A stretch of 52,609 bases of DNA from Lachnospiraceae bacterium UBA4348 (lineage in GTDB: Bacteria; Bacillota; Clostridia; Lachnospirales; Lachnospiraceae), in the NCBI GenBank assembly GCA_002394165.1, contig DGTA01000133.1:1-52609 (forward strand), given 5' to 3'. The notes under the pieces are model-generated. The model was not told the origin of the DNA. It did no database searches and saw only the letters and a list, made by a program, of their open reading frames with translations. The position numbers and the translations under genes are program-made. Each line of letters opens with the position of its first letter. Positions within the stretch are counted from its first letter, which is position 1. Positions 40,964-50,267 of the stretch are shown in pieces.

Positions 40964-41797
40964 TTACAACTCCTCCACCCATGTAAAGAATTTGTCCAGT
41001 GTTTTGTTCTCCTCGCGCGTTTCCAGAAACAGCCCGGCCGTATACCAGGAATGTGTGTCTTTTTTATCTGTCACACTGTAGAGTTCGCAGGGGATCCCGA
41101 GGGATGCTGCCTTCGCGGCGAAATCCTCGGCGCAGGCATAGTCGATCAGGCCGTCATGCCGACTCTGGATCAGAAGCATCGGGATATGCCCCGGGCTCAT
41201 CAGCGCTGTCGGTTCGCCCTTGCGCCGGTCATACCCTTTCTGGAAAAGCTGATCCAGCAGCAGCTTTAAGGCAAGAGACTGATCATCCCGGAAGCTGTAA
41301 GGTCCTCCGAACCCAACAAAGCCGATAATATGAGAGATATCAACGTCGTATTTCTCCCGGACCCTGCGGCTGTAGCAGAGGAGCGATGACAGATGGGCCC
41401 CGGCGGAGGGTCCCGCAACGATGATCTTCGAGGCGTCGATCCTGCGCTCTTCCAGATAGCGGACCGCCGCCCGGTATCCGCTGCAGACGTCTTTGATCTG
41501 GCAGGGATACTTATACTTTGGCGACAGCCGGTATCCTATGGAGACAAAGCGGTATCCGCTTTTGGCCACGCACTGCCCGACGTAATCGAAAAAGCGCGGA
41601 TTTCCGGCATTCCAGCCGCCGCCGTGCACCCAGAAAATGACCTTGTCGCTGATGATCTGTTCCGGCTCATAGTACAGAAAATACTGATCCTTATGATCCC
41701 CGAAGGGGACATGCATGGGCGTAAAGATCTTCTTCACCCCGAACATCTTCTTATACAGGCCGAAATAGCTCAGGCTCTCTCTCAGATAATCATTCAT
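40964..41797 (-). CDS. Alpha/beta hydrolase (esterase/lipase-like)
   Basis: This 277-residue enzyme has FWVHGGGWNAG (oxyanion loop), VAGPSAGAHLSSLL (Ser), QSRHDGLIDYACAE (Asp) and KDTHSWY (His). It belongs to the same broad family as the neighbour but is only distantly similar, so it is not a recent duplicate. No signal peptide. The start at 41797 overlaps the HD gene stop by 8 nt, so translation is coupled. Confidence 0.85.
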   Translation of the reverse strand: MNDYLRESLSYFGLYKKMFGVKKIFTPMHVPFGDHKDQYFLYYEPEQIISDKVIFWVHGGGWNAGNPRFFDYVGQCVAKSGYRFVSIGYRLSPKYKYPCQIKDVCSGYRAAVRYLEERRIDASKIIVAGPSAGAHLSSLLCYSRRVREKYDVDISHIIGFVGFGGPYSFRDDQSLALKLLLDQLFQKGYDRRKGEPTALMSPGHIPMLLIQSRHDGLIDYACAEDFAAKAASLGIPCELYSVTDKKDTHSWYTAGLFLETREENKTLDKFFTWVEEL

Positions 41798-42359
41798 GAG
41801 CCGTCCCCAGCAGGCCGATCTCAGCCGCATACGGTCTCATCCCGTCGATGCAGAGCGCCGCCACATCCTTAATATCCATGCCGAGCATCTCACATCCGTC
41901 CAGGATCAGCTGGCGGTCGCACTTGGCCGCAAAGCGCTTGTCCTTGAATTTCTTCATGAAGCTCTTCACTTCCAGGTCCGTGATCCCGTTGGGACGCATC
42001 CTCGCACAGGCCTCAATGATCCCCGTCAGCTCATCCACCGTAAACAGGCTCTTTTCCATATTGGTCTCAGGCCTCACATCATTGAGGATCTTGTAGCCGT
42101 GGCTTAAGATCGCCCGCACCTCCTCCGGCTCCAGGCCGGCCTCCAGCAGCGGCTTCTCCGTGTGCTCCAGATGCTCGTCCGGGTATTTCTCATAATCATA
42201 GTCGTGCAGATACCCGATGGCCTTCCAGTGCTCCTCATCCTCGCCAAAATGCCTGGCCATCGCACCCATGGCCGCCATCACATTGGTAGAATGGATGATC
42301 AGATGATGTTCGGTGATCATCTCCTTATTCAGTTCCTTCGCTCGCTCCAGTGTTAACAT
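41790..42359 (-). CDS. HD-domain hydrolase
   Basis: This 189-residue protein carries an HD phosphohydrolase core: LIIHSTNVMAAMGAMARHFG, then GYLHDYDYEKYPDEH (HD) and ILSHGYK. It is of the HDIG type found in many Clostridia and unrelated to the MESH1-like protein at 17563. Substrate is unknown, perhaps a nucleotide. ATG 42359 has AAAGGAG 5 nt upstream; an earlier ATG at 42374 is partly made by R1 sequence. First of a three-gene run with two hydrolases. Confidence 0.83.
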   Translation of the reverse strand: MLTLERAKELNKEMITEHHLIIHSTNVMAAMGAMARHFGEDEEHWKAIGYLHDYDYEKYPDEHLEHTEKPLLEAGLEPEEVRAILSHGYKILNDVRPETNMEKSLFTVDELTGIIEACARMRPNGITDLEVKSFMKKFKDKRFAAKCDRQLILDGCEMLGMDIKDVAALCIDGMRPYAAEIGLLGTAHE

Positions 42360-42373
42360 TGCCACTCCTTTCA

Positions 42374-42439
42374 TGCGTTAAAGCGCGAAAAGGGTCAGAC
42401 CCTTTTCGTGCGTTGAAGTGCGAAAAGGGTCAGACCCCT
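42374..42439. repeat. R1 element, one and a half units
   Basis: Arms GCGCGAAAAGGGTCAGACCC, then TTTTCGTGCG and GTGCGAAAAGGGTCAGACCCCT. It is next to an R2 copy. Confidence 0.85.
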
Positions 42440-42463
42440 CGCAGCAAGACCCACATGCATATG

Positions 42464-42514
42464 TAGGACTGTCCCCTGTCATCCTACGATGACACAGAAC
42501 CGTCCCCTGTCATA
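42464..42514. repeat. R2 full element
   Basis: GGACTGTCCCCTGTCAT, a spacer, then TGACACAGAACCGTCCCC and TGTCAT. It sits directly after gtfA (stop at 42521), where gtfB is usually found in related loci. Confidence 0.85.
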
Positions 42515-42520
42515 TAGTAC

Positions 42521-44080
42521 TCACCCTTCCATCAATTCCGTGATCAGCCTGCGCCACCTGTCGACCACTTTATCGGTCAGGTATTCGCCGGCGATCTCGT
42601 AGGATTTTTGTGAGAACTGCTTCAGGTCGGGCTCGGTAAACAGTCTGACCATCGCCTTTGTCAGCAAAGCTATTTTTTCATCGGTCGAGGACGATTTGTC
42701 ATACGGAATCAGATAGCCGTTCTCATCCGGTGCTATAAAGGTCTGGTTTCCGTAGTGGACATCGAAGCCGATCATCGGAAGTCCGGAGCCGACGGCCTCC
42801 AGAAGTGTAAGGCCGAAGCCCTCACTGGTTGATGCGGCAACATAGGCTTCATAGTCCTTATAGATCTCGTCCAGCTTCTGGTGGCCTTTCAGGTGAATGT
42901 ATTCCCCGGCCTTCATCAGTTCGATCATCGCCTTCAGCTTCGCTTCTTCTCCGCCGCTTCCGTAGATGTCGAGGCTGATGTCCGGCACGGTCTTGTGTGC
43001 TTCTACTGCCGCCCGGATCAGCCAATCTATATGCTTTTCCGAAGCCAGCCTGGAAGCGGTGATCATGGCATGCTTTCTGCGTTCTCCCGCAGGCTTTTTA
43101 AGTTCGTTCAGGCTGCCGACCGGAATGGTCACCACCTTCGGATGCAGGTTTTTGTATTTCTCCATCTGCTGCCGGAAGATCACGGCCTGCGCGTCCGTAG
43201 AAGCTACGAAAAAATCCAGCTGATCCGCATGGCTGAACTCATATTCATAATAATTGTTCCACAGTATCGTGTGGTCCGTGACATTGTTCTCGCTGTAATG
43301 CTCTGCATGAATGACAGATCCGATTTTGGCTTTCCCGTGCTCACGAAGCACAGCCTGGCCGATCTCCGTGGCGCGGTCTATGATCAGGATATCATCCTCC
43401 TTAAGGTTCAGGCATGAAATAAAGTACGCGATAAATCTCGGTTTGGAGAATATCGTCCGGTTCCCGATCTTATAGACATCCGTATCGTTGTCGATGATCT
43501 CGACCAGCGCTTCCGTCCCGTCTTCGTTATAGAACCTGCGCATGTAGACGTGCGCCTCGTTGTTGACCGGGGAATAGTACTCCGAAAACAGTCTCCCGTA
43601 GGTAAAATAATCCTTGCGGATCAGCTTGCCTCTGGAGACATACTCCACCCGCTGAACGATGTCCCGGTCTTTAAACCGCAGATAGGCGTTGGCATAGACA
43701 CCCAGCTCGTCAAAATAGTAGCGGATCATCTTTTCTTCCGCCTTCGTTCTCCACTTATCCGACGGGAAAGTACTCTCCAGCTCTTTGATCGTGTAGGTCG
43801 TAGGCGCGATCTTAAAGTCTGTAAAGTAAGAGTACAGCCAGATGATCTCATCATCATTGAACCCGATGTTCCGGGTAAAATGCTCAATATTCTCCATGCG
43901 GAACATATCCGTAAAGATAAACTTGATATCCACACCGACCTGGCGGAGCAGATTCGCCCGGTACGCCTGTGCATATTCCACGCCGCTGCTTGCCCAGCCT
44001 ATTCCTCTGTTAATGTTGTATACTGTCACGACCGATCCCTCTTTTGTCCGTTTACTAAAAACTTTCTTTTGCTCCGGCAT
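42521..44080 (-). CDS. gtfA: GtfA, O-GlcNAc transferase for the serine-rich adhesin
   Basis: The 519-residue GT-B retaining transferase adds the first GlcNAc to Ser/Thr of serine-rich repeat adhesins before export. The near-invariant N-terminal block VYNINRGIGWASSGVEYAQAYRA identifies it. The C-terminal nucleotide-sugar half has ASRLASEKHIDWLIRAA and STSEGFGLTLLEAVGSGLPM. ATG 44080 abuts the secA2 stop. GTG 44029 is an alternative: GAGGGA lies 6-7 nt before it and it gives MTVYNINRGIGW, the usual family start. In known systems GtfA needs the co-protein GtfB, which is not seen here. Last gene of the accessory Sec run. Confidence 0.92.
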   Translation of the reverse strand: MPEQKKVFSKRTKEGSVVTVYNINRGIGWASSGVEYAQAYRANLLRQVGVDIKFIFTDMFRMENIEHFTRNIGFNDDEIIWLYSYFTDFKIAPTTYTIKELESTFPSDKWRTKAEEKMIRYYFDELGVYANAYLRFKDRDIVQRVEYVSRGKLIRKDYFTYGRLFSEYYSPVNNEAHVYMRRFYNEDGTEALVEIIDNDTDVYKIGNRTIFSKPRFIAYFISCLNLKEDDILIIDRATEIGQAVLREHGKAKIGSVIHAEHYSENNVTDHTILWNNYYEYEFSHADQLDFFVASTDAQAVIFRQQMEKYKNLHPKVVTIPVGSLNELKKPAGERRKHAMITASRLASEKHIDWLIRAAVEAHKTVPDISLDIYGSGGEEAKLKAMIELMKAGEYIHLKGHQKLDEIYKDYEAYVAASTSEGFGLTLLEAVGSGLPMIGFDVHYGNQTFIAPDENGYLIPYDKSSSTDEKIALLTKAMVRLFTEPDLKQFSQKSYEIAGEYLTDKVVDRWRRLITELMEG

Positions 44081-46432
44081 TTACGGCAGGACGACCTGAA
44101 GGTCATTGTCCTTCGTCCACGAAGCGTCTCCGAGCATGATGTTTCTGAGCATCTTAAACCGGATCTTCTCCCGCATGCGCTCGTATGCCTTGTAGGCATC
44201 TTCATGATATTCGAATGCCATATTCCTCTGCGTATACCTTCGTCCCACGACAGCCTGCTTCAGCTGCTGCAGGTAGTCTACTTCCTCGATCCACGATTCG
44301 TCGATCGCCTTCAGCATCATGACCTGCACGTAGCGCTCCCAGCCGTCCCTTTCATCGAGCTGCTGCTTTTTCCCGTACAGCTGCCGCTGCGCAAGGTCCG
44401 TCAGATATTTCTCAGCCTTCTTAACATCCCCGACCTCGGCATCATCGGGGAAAGAATCCATTCTGTAGGAGATGTTGTCCAGAACAAATCTTGTGACCAG
44501 CGTTGCACTAAGGTGATCCGCGTGATCCGCAAGAAACTTCCTGATGATCAGTTTTTCCTGCTCAAAGCAGTAATCCGCATCTTTGACCATATTATGCTGG
44601 ATGTTTTTTCTGGTCTGGTAAATAAGTTCTCTTTGCTGGCGTACGCTTTCTCCGAAGACCATCGTTGTCTTTCTCGATGCTCTTCCGCTCAAGTCACTTG
44701 ACTTCTGCGCCAGCTTAACAGCTTTGCGGACGGATCTCTTTTTCAGTTCGCGTTTCTGGCCGATCAGTTTTTCATGCTTCTTTTTCAATGTCGGTCTTAC
44801 CACATCGTCCTCGAGAGACACAAAAAAGATGCTCACGCCGGGATCTCCCTGACGTCCGGCTCTTCCCCTGGCCTGAAGATCCAGCCGCTTGCTCTCCATC
44901 TCTCCCACGCCGACGACAGCCAGACCGCCCAGCCTGGCGACTCCTCTGCCCAGGCGGATATCGGTTCCTCTGCCTGCCATGGAAGTGGCGACCGTGACAG
45001 CGCCTTTCCGTCCGGCCTCCGCGATCATTTCCGCTTCCTTGGCCGCCGTATGCGCATTGAGCAGATTGTGCGGGATCTCCATTTCAAGCAGGAGTTCGGA
45101 GACTATCTCCGAGAGTGTGATCGAGGCCGTGATGACCAGGACCGGCTGCCCGGTCTCGTGCCGCTTCAGTATCCATTCAACCGCCGCGTCCAATTCAGCG
45201 TCCAGCGATGCGTATATCCTGGCCGGAAGATCTTCCCGGATCATTTTCTTATGAGTGGGAATGCTGACAACACCGACACCGTAGATCTCACGAAACTCAT
45301 CTGCGTCAACTGCTGCCGTTCCCGACATTCCCGCCAGTTTGGGAAACATATTGAAAAGATCCTGGTAGGTGATCGAAGCCATCGCCCTGGTCACCGGCGT
45401 GACGGCGACATTTTCCTTGGCTTCGATCGCCTGGTGCTGTCCTCCCTGCATCTTCGTATTTTCAAGGATTCGGCCTGTATTGGCATCAAGCAGCTTGACC
45501 TTTTCATCCTCCACCACATATTCCTTCTCGTTTTCCATAAGGTGGTGTGCTCTGAGAGCCAGGATGATATGACGGATAAAATCATAATGCTTTCCGTCGT
45601 ACAGATCATCAATGGTAAAGAACTTTTCAGCTTTCTCTATTCCTTCATCCGTAAGCCAGATATCCTTTTCTTCTACTTTGAAGTCTTCGTCTTCCTTCAA
45701 CGTTCTCACGAAGTAATCCGCGCTGCCGTAAAGATTGGACTGCACTCTGGGTGCGCCTGAAATGACCAGCGGCATCTGTGCGGAATCGAGCAGGACCGAA
45801 TCGATCTCATCTATGATAACGCACTCAAAGGGCTGCATATACCGGTCTTCCCAGCGAACGGAAAGGTTCTCGATCAGATAATCAAATCCGAGATTTCCGC
45901 AGGTCGTATAGACCACGTCACTCGCATAGATCACTTTTTTCTTGTCAACCGCGTCTTTATCCTTTTTCTCGGATTCGTCAAACATCCCGACCGCAACGCT
46001 CATGCCCATCGATTCATAGACTTCTCTTAAAAGAGCCGCGTCACGCTCGGCCAGATATGAATTAGTCGTAACGAGAAAGGATCTTTTTCCGGTAAGAAAC
46101 TGCAGGTAGATTGGCAGAACAGCCGTGAAAGTCTTTCCTTCCCCGGTCTTCATCTCAATAACTTTTCCTTCGTATAAAGCCAGTGCGCCAAGGACCTGGA
46201 CATCAAAAAGAAAAATGCCTATCTTTCTTTTCATATTCTCCCGCATCGCCGCGAAGGCGGCCGGCAGGACGGCTTTATCCGATTCCCCTTTGCCCAGCCT
46301 CTCTCGAAGGACGTCCGTCTGAGCGTGGAGTTCTTCATCACTAAGAGATGCCATCGCATCTTTAAGCGCGTTGACCTTCCCGAGCACGGGCCTGTACCGG
46401 TTCAGATAAAATTGATTGACTAAACTATTCAT
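44081..46432 (-). CDS. secA2: Accessory Sec ATPase SecA2
   Basis: This 783-residue motor drives export of the glycosylated adhesin through SecY2. Walker A is EMKTGEGKT (94-101), Walker B is VIIDEIDSVLLD, and helicase-like blocks are GTAAVDADEF, SMAGRGTDIRLG and QARGRAGRQGDPG. The C-terminal zinc-binding Cys motif of housekeeping SecA is missing, as usual for SecA2 of accessory loci. Start MNSLVNQFYLNRYRPVLGKV matches the family. It overlaps asp3 by 8 nt upstream and abuts gtfA downstream, so the block is one operon. Confidence 0.93.
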   Translation of the reverse strand: MNSLVNQFYLNRYRPVLGKVNALKDAMASLSDEELHAQTDVLRERLGKGESDKAVLPAAFAAMRENMKRKIGIFLFDVQVLGALALYEGKVIEMKTGEGKTFTAVLPIYLQFLTGKRSFLVTTNSYLAERDAALLREVYESMGMSVAVGMFDESEKKDKDAVDKKKVIYASDVVYTTCGNLGFDYLIENLSVRWEDRYMQPFECVIIDEIDSVLLDSAQMPLVISGAPRVQSNLYGSADYFVRTLKEDEDFKVEEKDIWLTDEGIEKAEKFFTIDDLYDGKHYDFIRHIILALRAHHLMENEKEYVVEDEKVKLLDANTGRILENTKMQGGQHQAIEAKENVAVTPVTRAMASITYQDLFNMFPKLAGMSGTAAVDADEFREIYGVGVVSIPTHKKMIREDLPARIYASLDAELDAAVEWILKRHETGQPVLVITASITLSEIVSELLLEMEIPHNLLNAHTAAKEAEMIAEAGRKGAVTVATSMAGRGTDIRLGRGVARLGGLAVVGVGEMESKRLDLQARGRAGRQGDPGVSIFFVSLEDDVVRPTLKKKHEKLIGQKRELKKRSVRKAVKLAQKSSDLSGRASRKTTMVFGESVRQQRELIYQTRKNIQHNMVKDADYCFEQEKLIIRKFLADHADHLSATLVTRFVLDNISYRMDSFPDDAEVGDVKKAEKYLTDLAQRQLYGKKQQLDERDGWERYVQVMMLKAIDESWIEEVDYLQQLKQAVVGRRYTQRNMAFEYHEDAYKAYERMREKIRFKMLRNIMLGDASWTKDNDLQVVLP

Positions 46433-47186
46433 CTTCTGCTGCTTTCCATAACCTGAACTGCTGTTTTGGCGTCTGGGCGCCTTTCCTGATCATATTCTGA
46501 TAACGAAGTTCATCCTGAAACCAGACGCACAGGCCGTCGTAGGAATCCGGCGGCGCCGACCGCTTCATAATCGCATCGAGCGTCTTTGGAGTCAGATCCG
46601 ACCCGAAGGGAGAAAGGACCATGTAGTCCGTAAGCCCTTTCGGAATGTCCTCGTCAAAAACCGCAGCGGACCGGCCGTTTGCGGAAGGGACCAGCAAATT
46701 CAGGATCGCCCTGCCGTCAACCGGATTTGTGATCTGATAAAAAAGTTTATCCGCCTCCGGAAATATCTCAAACCGGTAAAAATGAACGCGTTCTGCTCCG
46801 CCCTGGACCAGCTCCGCCGTATAGGAATAGGTATTCTCCGGACATTGAAACGTACTTTGTTTTTTATCCGGTAAAAAAGTCCCTGTTTTCTTCTGCTGCT
46901 GATCGTAAAAATCCAGCCTCATGAATACGCTTCCGGCCGGTTCATCGTAGTAAAAAGCGCGCAGCACATATTCCCTTCCGGGGATCAGCATGGGCAGGGA
47001 AGGCTCTATCCGATCACGCTGATAGTCGGCAGACGACATCCACTTTTTGATCGTCATCCCGGCCGGCATCATCAGGCTTTCAAAATAAACCGATCTGTCT
47101 TTGTAAAATCGGATATCAGAGCCGTACAGATACACATCTGTGCCCGGATCGTCCCAATAGACCGTATGAAGAACATGTTCACCCAT
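46425..47186 (-). CDS. asp3: Accessory Sec system protein Asp3
   Basis: The 253-residue protein sits at the Asp3 position, between asp2 and secA2. Features include YLYGSDIRFYKDRSVYFESL, YVLRAFYYDEPAGSVFMRLDF (a carbohydrate-binding-like beta sandwich) and a C-terminal helix-rich tail. Asp3 is part of the Asp1-3 complex that delivers the adhesin to SecA2 and shapes glycan acetylation. The family is divergent, so the name leans on gene order. A TAATG overlap of 1 nt with asp2 and 8 nt with secA2 marks coupling. Confidence 0.8.
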   Translation of the reverse strand: MGEHVLHTVYWDDPGTDVYLYGSDIRFYKDRSVYFESLMMPAGMTIKKWMSSADYQRDRIEPSLPMLIPGREYVLRAFYYDEPAGSVFMRLDFYDQQQKKTGTFLPDKKQSTFQCPENTYSYTAELVQGGAERVHFYRFEIFPEADKLFYQITNPVDGRAILNLLVPSANGRSAAVFDEDIPKGLTDYMVLSPFGSDLTPKTLDAIMKRSAPPDSYDGLCVWFQDELRYQNMIRKGAQTPKQQFRLWKAAEDE

Positions 47187-48700
47187 TATGAGGATACCTC
47201 TCTGCCAAAGTCAGTGCTCGTTATTCTCCGGTACTGGCTCATAAACCAGCTTACCACGCCGGACGTATTATCGTTATGCCGCCCTTCCATTCCCTTACTT
47301 ACAATAACGACGCGGCGTTTCTTAAGATGTTCGAGAATGTCAGGGAAGCCGTTGGCATCGTAGTCGTCCTGGAACATATAACCGATCGCAAATTCCGTAT
47401 GCGAAAAATCAGCCGCATCAAACCGGTCCCAGAGGCGTTTATTCAAAGCAGCCGCATGCTGCGCCCTGTTCCCCCCCGTATTGCTTCGCAGTACATCCAG
47501 GGAAGTCGGGAAGCCGCCCGGCCGGAGTCTTTTTTCGTTCGATGCCACATCACCAAGATTCATGAGGGGCTTGCCGATAATAATGGCATGCGGCTCCAGC
47601 ACCGAGCCGTAATAAACAGCCCCGAAAGTGCCCATCGACAAACCTGAAAGAATCAGCTGATCCCTGGTAAAGCCAAGTTCATCCAGAGCGCCTTGAATCA
47701 CATCCGTGATCCCTTTTTCAAACCCTTCTGATCCCAGATAAAACGCGCCGCCTTCAAGCCGCGGGTCCCCGATCAGCAGGAAGGGGGATTTCATCGCATT
47801 CATAATGAAATATCCCTCAAACCCTTCCGCGGTCCGATAACCGGAAAAATAAACATTCAGCGGAGGCTTTCTGTCCCCGGGATTAAAATAACTGATAAAC
47901 TCCTGCCCCTTATCAAAAACGTGCCGTCTTCCGCCGGGCAAAAATTGACCTACGCCCAGTCTGGATATCCTGAAATGGAGCGGGCCCATTTCAACGGTGC
48001 CTGACCCCCTGCAGAAAATTGCTGCCGAGACATAGTTTCCCCATTTTCCGCCTTCAATAATGATCGGTTCGCGAAGATCTTTATCGTCGAAAATATGCGA
48101 CGCTTCAAGGGACGCGACGCTTCCTCTCTGATAAGTATTTACATGAAGCTGCAGGTCAACGCCTTCGGTTGCGGAATGCTCTAACCAAATCTCGATTGCT
48201 TTCCCCGCATCCACATACATGTTATATTTCCAAAAAGCGGTCGGTGCAAATTTCTTGCCGAAATCAGCGCTGATGACCATGGCCCGATTGCCGTCCATGA
48301 CCGTATAGGGAATATACTTTTCAGCGACGCAAATATGCTTTGGATGGAGCTTTGACCCGTGCTGTCCTCTGAAATACTTTTTCGGAAGATCCTGGACAAA
48401 CGAATCCAGCTTCGCAAGATCAAGATGGGCCGCCTGTTTTTCAGCCAGAAGCTCAGCGATTCCTTCTGTCCTGACAAGCCTGTCCGTATAGAAATACGTA
48501 AAGGAAGAACCCAGTTCTTTAATGGCCGGCAGGTTTTCCTCATCGATCGGGCCATCCAGGATGACCACTTCAAAAGACCGAGGCCGCTCTTCCTCCTCTT
48601 CAAACAAAGGCTTCATTCCATCCCGGAAGATCCATTTTACGTCCTGTGGGAGGCGTTCTGTCTGTATAAAGCGCGAAGCGCCTATCTGAATTACATTCAT
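47186..48700 (-). CDS. asp2: Accessory Sec protein Asp2 (putative GlcNAc O-acetyltransferase)
   Basis: This 504-residue protein has an alpha/beta hydrolase-like core at about 270-500. The nucleophile elbow is LSGLSMGTFGAVYYG (Ser355) and the likely catalytic His is in GMEGRHNDN (His475). In the streptococcal protein a Ser-Glu-His triad acetylates GlcNAc on the adhesin. Here the acid position appears to be Asp (FQDDYD, about 445), by alignment from memory. The N-terminal 260 residues carry beta-rich domains. ATGA overlap with asp1 and TAATG with asp3. Confidence 0.88.
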   Translation of the reverse strand: MNVIQIGASRFIQTERLPQDVKWIFRDGMKPLFEEEEERPRSFEVVILDGPIDEENLPAIKELGSSFTYFYTDRLVRTEGIAELLAEKQAAHLDLAKLDSFVQDLPKKYFRGQHGSKLHPKHICVAEKYIPYTVMDGNRAMVISADFGKKFAPTAFWKYNMYVDAGKAIEIWLEHSATEGVDLQLHVNTYQRGSVASLEASHIFDDKDLREPIIIEGGKWGNYVSAAIFCRGSGTVEMGPLHFRISRLGVGQFLPGGRRHVFDKGQEFISYFNPGDRKPPLNVYFSGYRTAEGFEGYFIMNAMKSPFLLIGDPRLEGGAFYLGSEGFEKGITDVIQGALDELGFTRDQLILSGLSMGTFGAVYYGSVLEPHAIIIGKPLMNLGDVASNEKRLRPGGFPTSLDVLRSNTGGNRAQHAAALNKRLWDRFDAADFSHTEFAIGYMFQDDYDANGFPDILEHLKKRRVVIVSKGMEGRHNDNTSGVVSWFMSQYRRITSTDFGREVSS

Positions 48701-50265
48701 GCTCTGTCACTCCCATCTTTCAGACTATCCATCGCCTTCTTCCAGCGCCCGGCAATATTACCGTTGGTATACTCACCGATCCTGCGCAAAGACCAGATCA
48801 GGGAGTTGTTCCAATTGGCAAGGCCGCTAAGGAAATAGCGAAGGGCTTCCTCGAGTTCTTCGCCGCTTCTTAAAAGCCAGCCGTTCTTCTTGTGGCTCAC
48901 ATACTGGCTCCCGGTACTTAAAACAATGGGAAGCCCGGCGCTGATACCTGCAATCTGCAGATAAAGATCCGGCGCGGCGCCGATATCAACGATTATCCGG
49001 TGATCCGATAAAGCTTCGATGATCTGCGTCTCGGTTATGCACTCTTTTACGGCTATCCTCGGAGCAATATCTTCTTCCGGCTCATTTTCGGCAATGTCCC
49101 TATTTTCTTCTTCGATCCTGTACTCCACGCCTTCTTTTTGCATGAAGACTTCCAAATTGACCTTCACACTTTCCGAAGCGTACGGGCCGGCAACGTTTCT
49201 TCCGATACCGATGGTGAGGAATGTATCCGGGTCTTCATCCATGTATCGGAAAATACCGGTCAACGCGCTCTCATATCTTTCAAATTCACCTGACTCCATA
49301 TAGAACAGGATCTTCAGCGCCTTGATCTGCGTACTTTTTCCGAGCGCCAGTCGGGCGTCATAAGGTGATATATCCAGTACCTTATCCGCGTATCCGGGAA
49401 ACCTTTTTCTAATAACTCCCGCCAGGTACTCCGTGTCTGTCACAACCAGCCGGTTCTCCAGAAAAAGCTCTTCAATCTTAGAAGGGATAAATTTATCCGT
49501 TCTCTGGGAAAAGATGGAAAAAGCTGTTTTTCTGCCGCCCGCCCTGCGTCGGATGATCTCATTGTGCCTTTCATCAAACGCAGCGACAAGGGAGCTTTCA
49601 GGACTGTTCTTCAGATGCTTCCCAAGGGTCTCCTCAATGATTTCTCCGAGGTTTCTGTAAGATAATCTGTCAAACCTGTGGGAGAACGCCGGATTGACAT
49701 AGACATTTTTCCTGGCTATGTCTTCTTTTATCTGCCATCTCCCTTTCCGGTCCAGGAAAACCCTCCATGCCGGCTGTCCGTCCCGGTAGTATTCTATAAA
49801 TGACACAAATCCTCTGTCATCAATATGCATTTTATGGGCCGGGACTTCATTTTCATAAAACACGGTCCCGATCCATTTTCCGTCTTCATTAAATTCGGCC
49901 CTGTAACAAAGATGTCCGTCCCTATATCCAAGCTTCAGAAACGGTGTGTAAAACCATTCCGTGTCATCAGGCCATTTAATATCATTCAAATGAAGCTGGC
50001 GCGCCGTATTCCCTTTTATATTCTGGATCTCGTCAAATGCCGACCAGACCTTAACTTCGTCTATTCTTTCGCGATGCAGAAAATGTCTTAAGTCCGGCAT
50101 GCATCCCAGATAAAGAATCTCTACCTCTTCCCCGGCCATCCGGAATACTTTGATCTGATTGACAGCGTCATCAAATTCCATTTGCTCACCGGCCCGGTAC
50201 CAGACATTTGTTTCCCGCACCCAGCTCCCGTCTTTCCCGTACCAGGATGGAATAAAACTGAACAT
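48697..50265 (-). CDS. asp1: Accessory Sec system protein Asp1
   Basis: This 522-residue protein has a GT-B-like fold by family knowledge: it begins MFSFIPSWYGKDGSWVRETN, a typical Asp1 N-terminus, with GQPAWRVFLDRKGRW and a C-terminal half with IVDIGAAPDLYLQIAGISAGLPIV. The family has lost transferase activity and serves as the scaffold of the Asp1-2-3 complex. AGGAGG lies inside the secY2 end; the gap to secY2 is 2 nt. It overlaps asp2 by four bases. Confidence 0.88.
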   Translation of the reverse strand: MFSFIPSWYGKDGSWVRETNVWYRAGEQMEFDDAVNQIKVFRMAGEEVEILYLGCMPDLRHFLHRERIDEVKVWSAFDEIQNIKGNTARQLHLNDIKWPDDTEWFYTPFLKLGYRDGHLCYRAEFNEDGKWIGTVFYENEVPAHKMHIDDRGFVSFIEYYRDGQPAWRVFLDRKGRWQIKEDIARKNVYVNPAFSHRFDRLSYRNLGEIIEETLGKHLKNSPESSLVAAFDERHNEIIRRRAGGRKTAFSIFSQRTDKFIPSKIEELFLENRLVVTDTEYLAGVIRKRFPGYADKVLDISPYDARLALGKSTQIKALKILFYMESGEFERYESALTGIFRYMDEDPDTFLTIGIGRNVAGPYASESVKVNLEVFMQKEGVEYRIEEENRDIAENEPEEDIAPRIAVKECITETQIIEALSDHRIIVDIGAAPDLYLQIAGISAGLPIVLSTGSQYVSHKKNGWLLRSGEELEEALRYFLSGLANWNNSLIWSLRRIGEYTNGNIAGRWKKAMDSLKDGSDRA

Positions 50266-50267
50266 AT

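Noticed and set aside
10913..42514. R1/R2 repeats as a CRISPR array
   Set aside because: Copies are dispersed and not regularly spaced, each is palindromic, and no cas genes are present.
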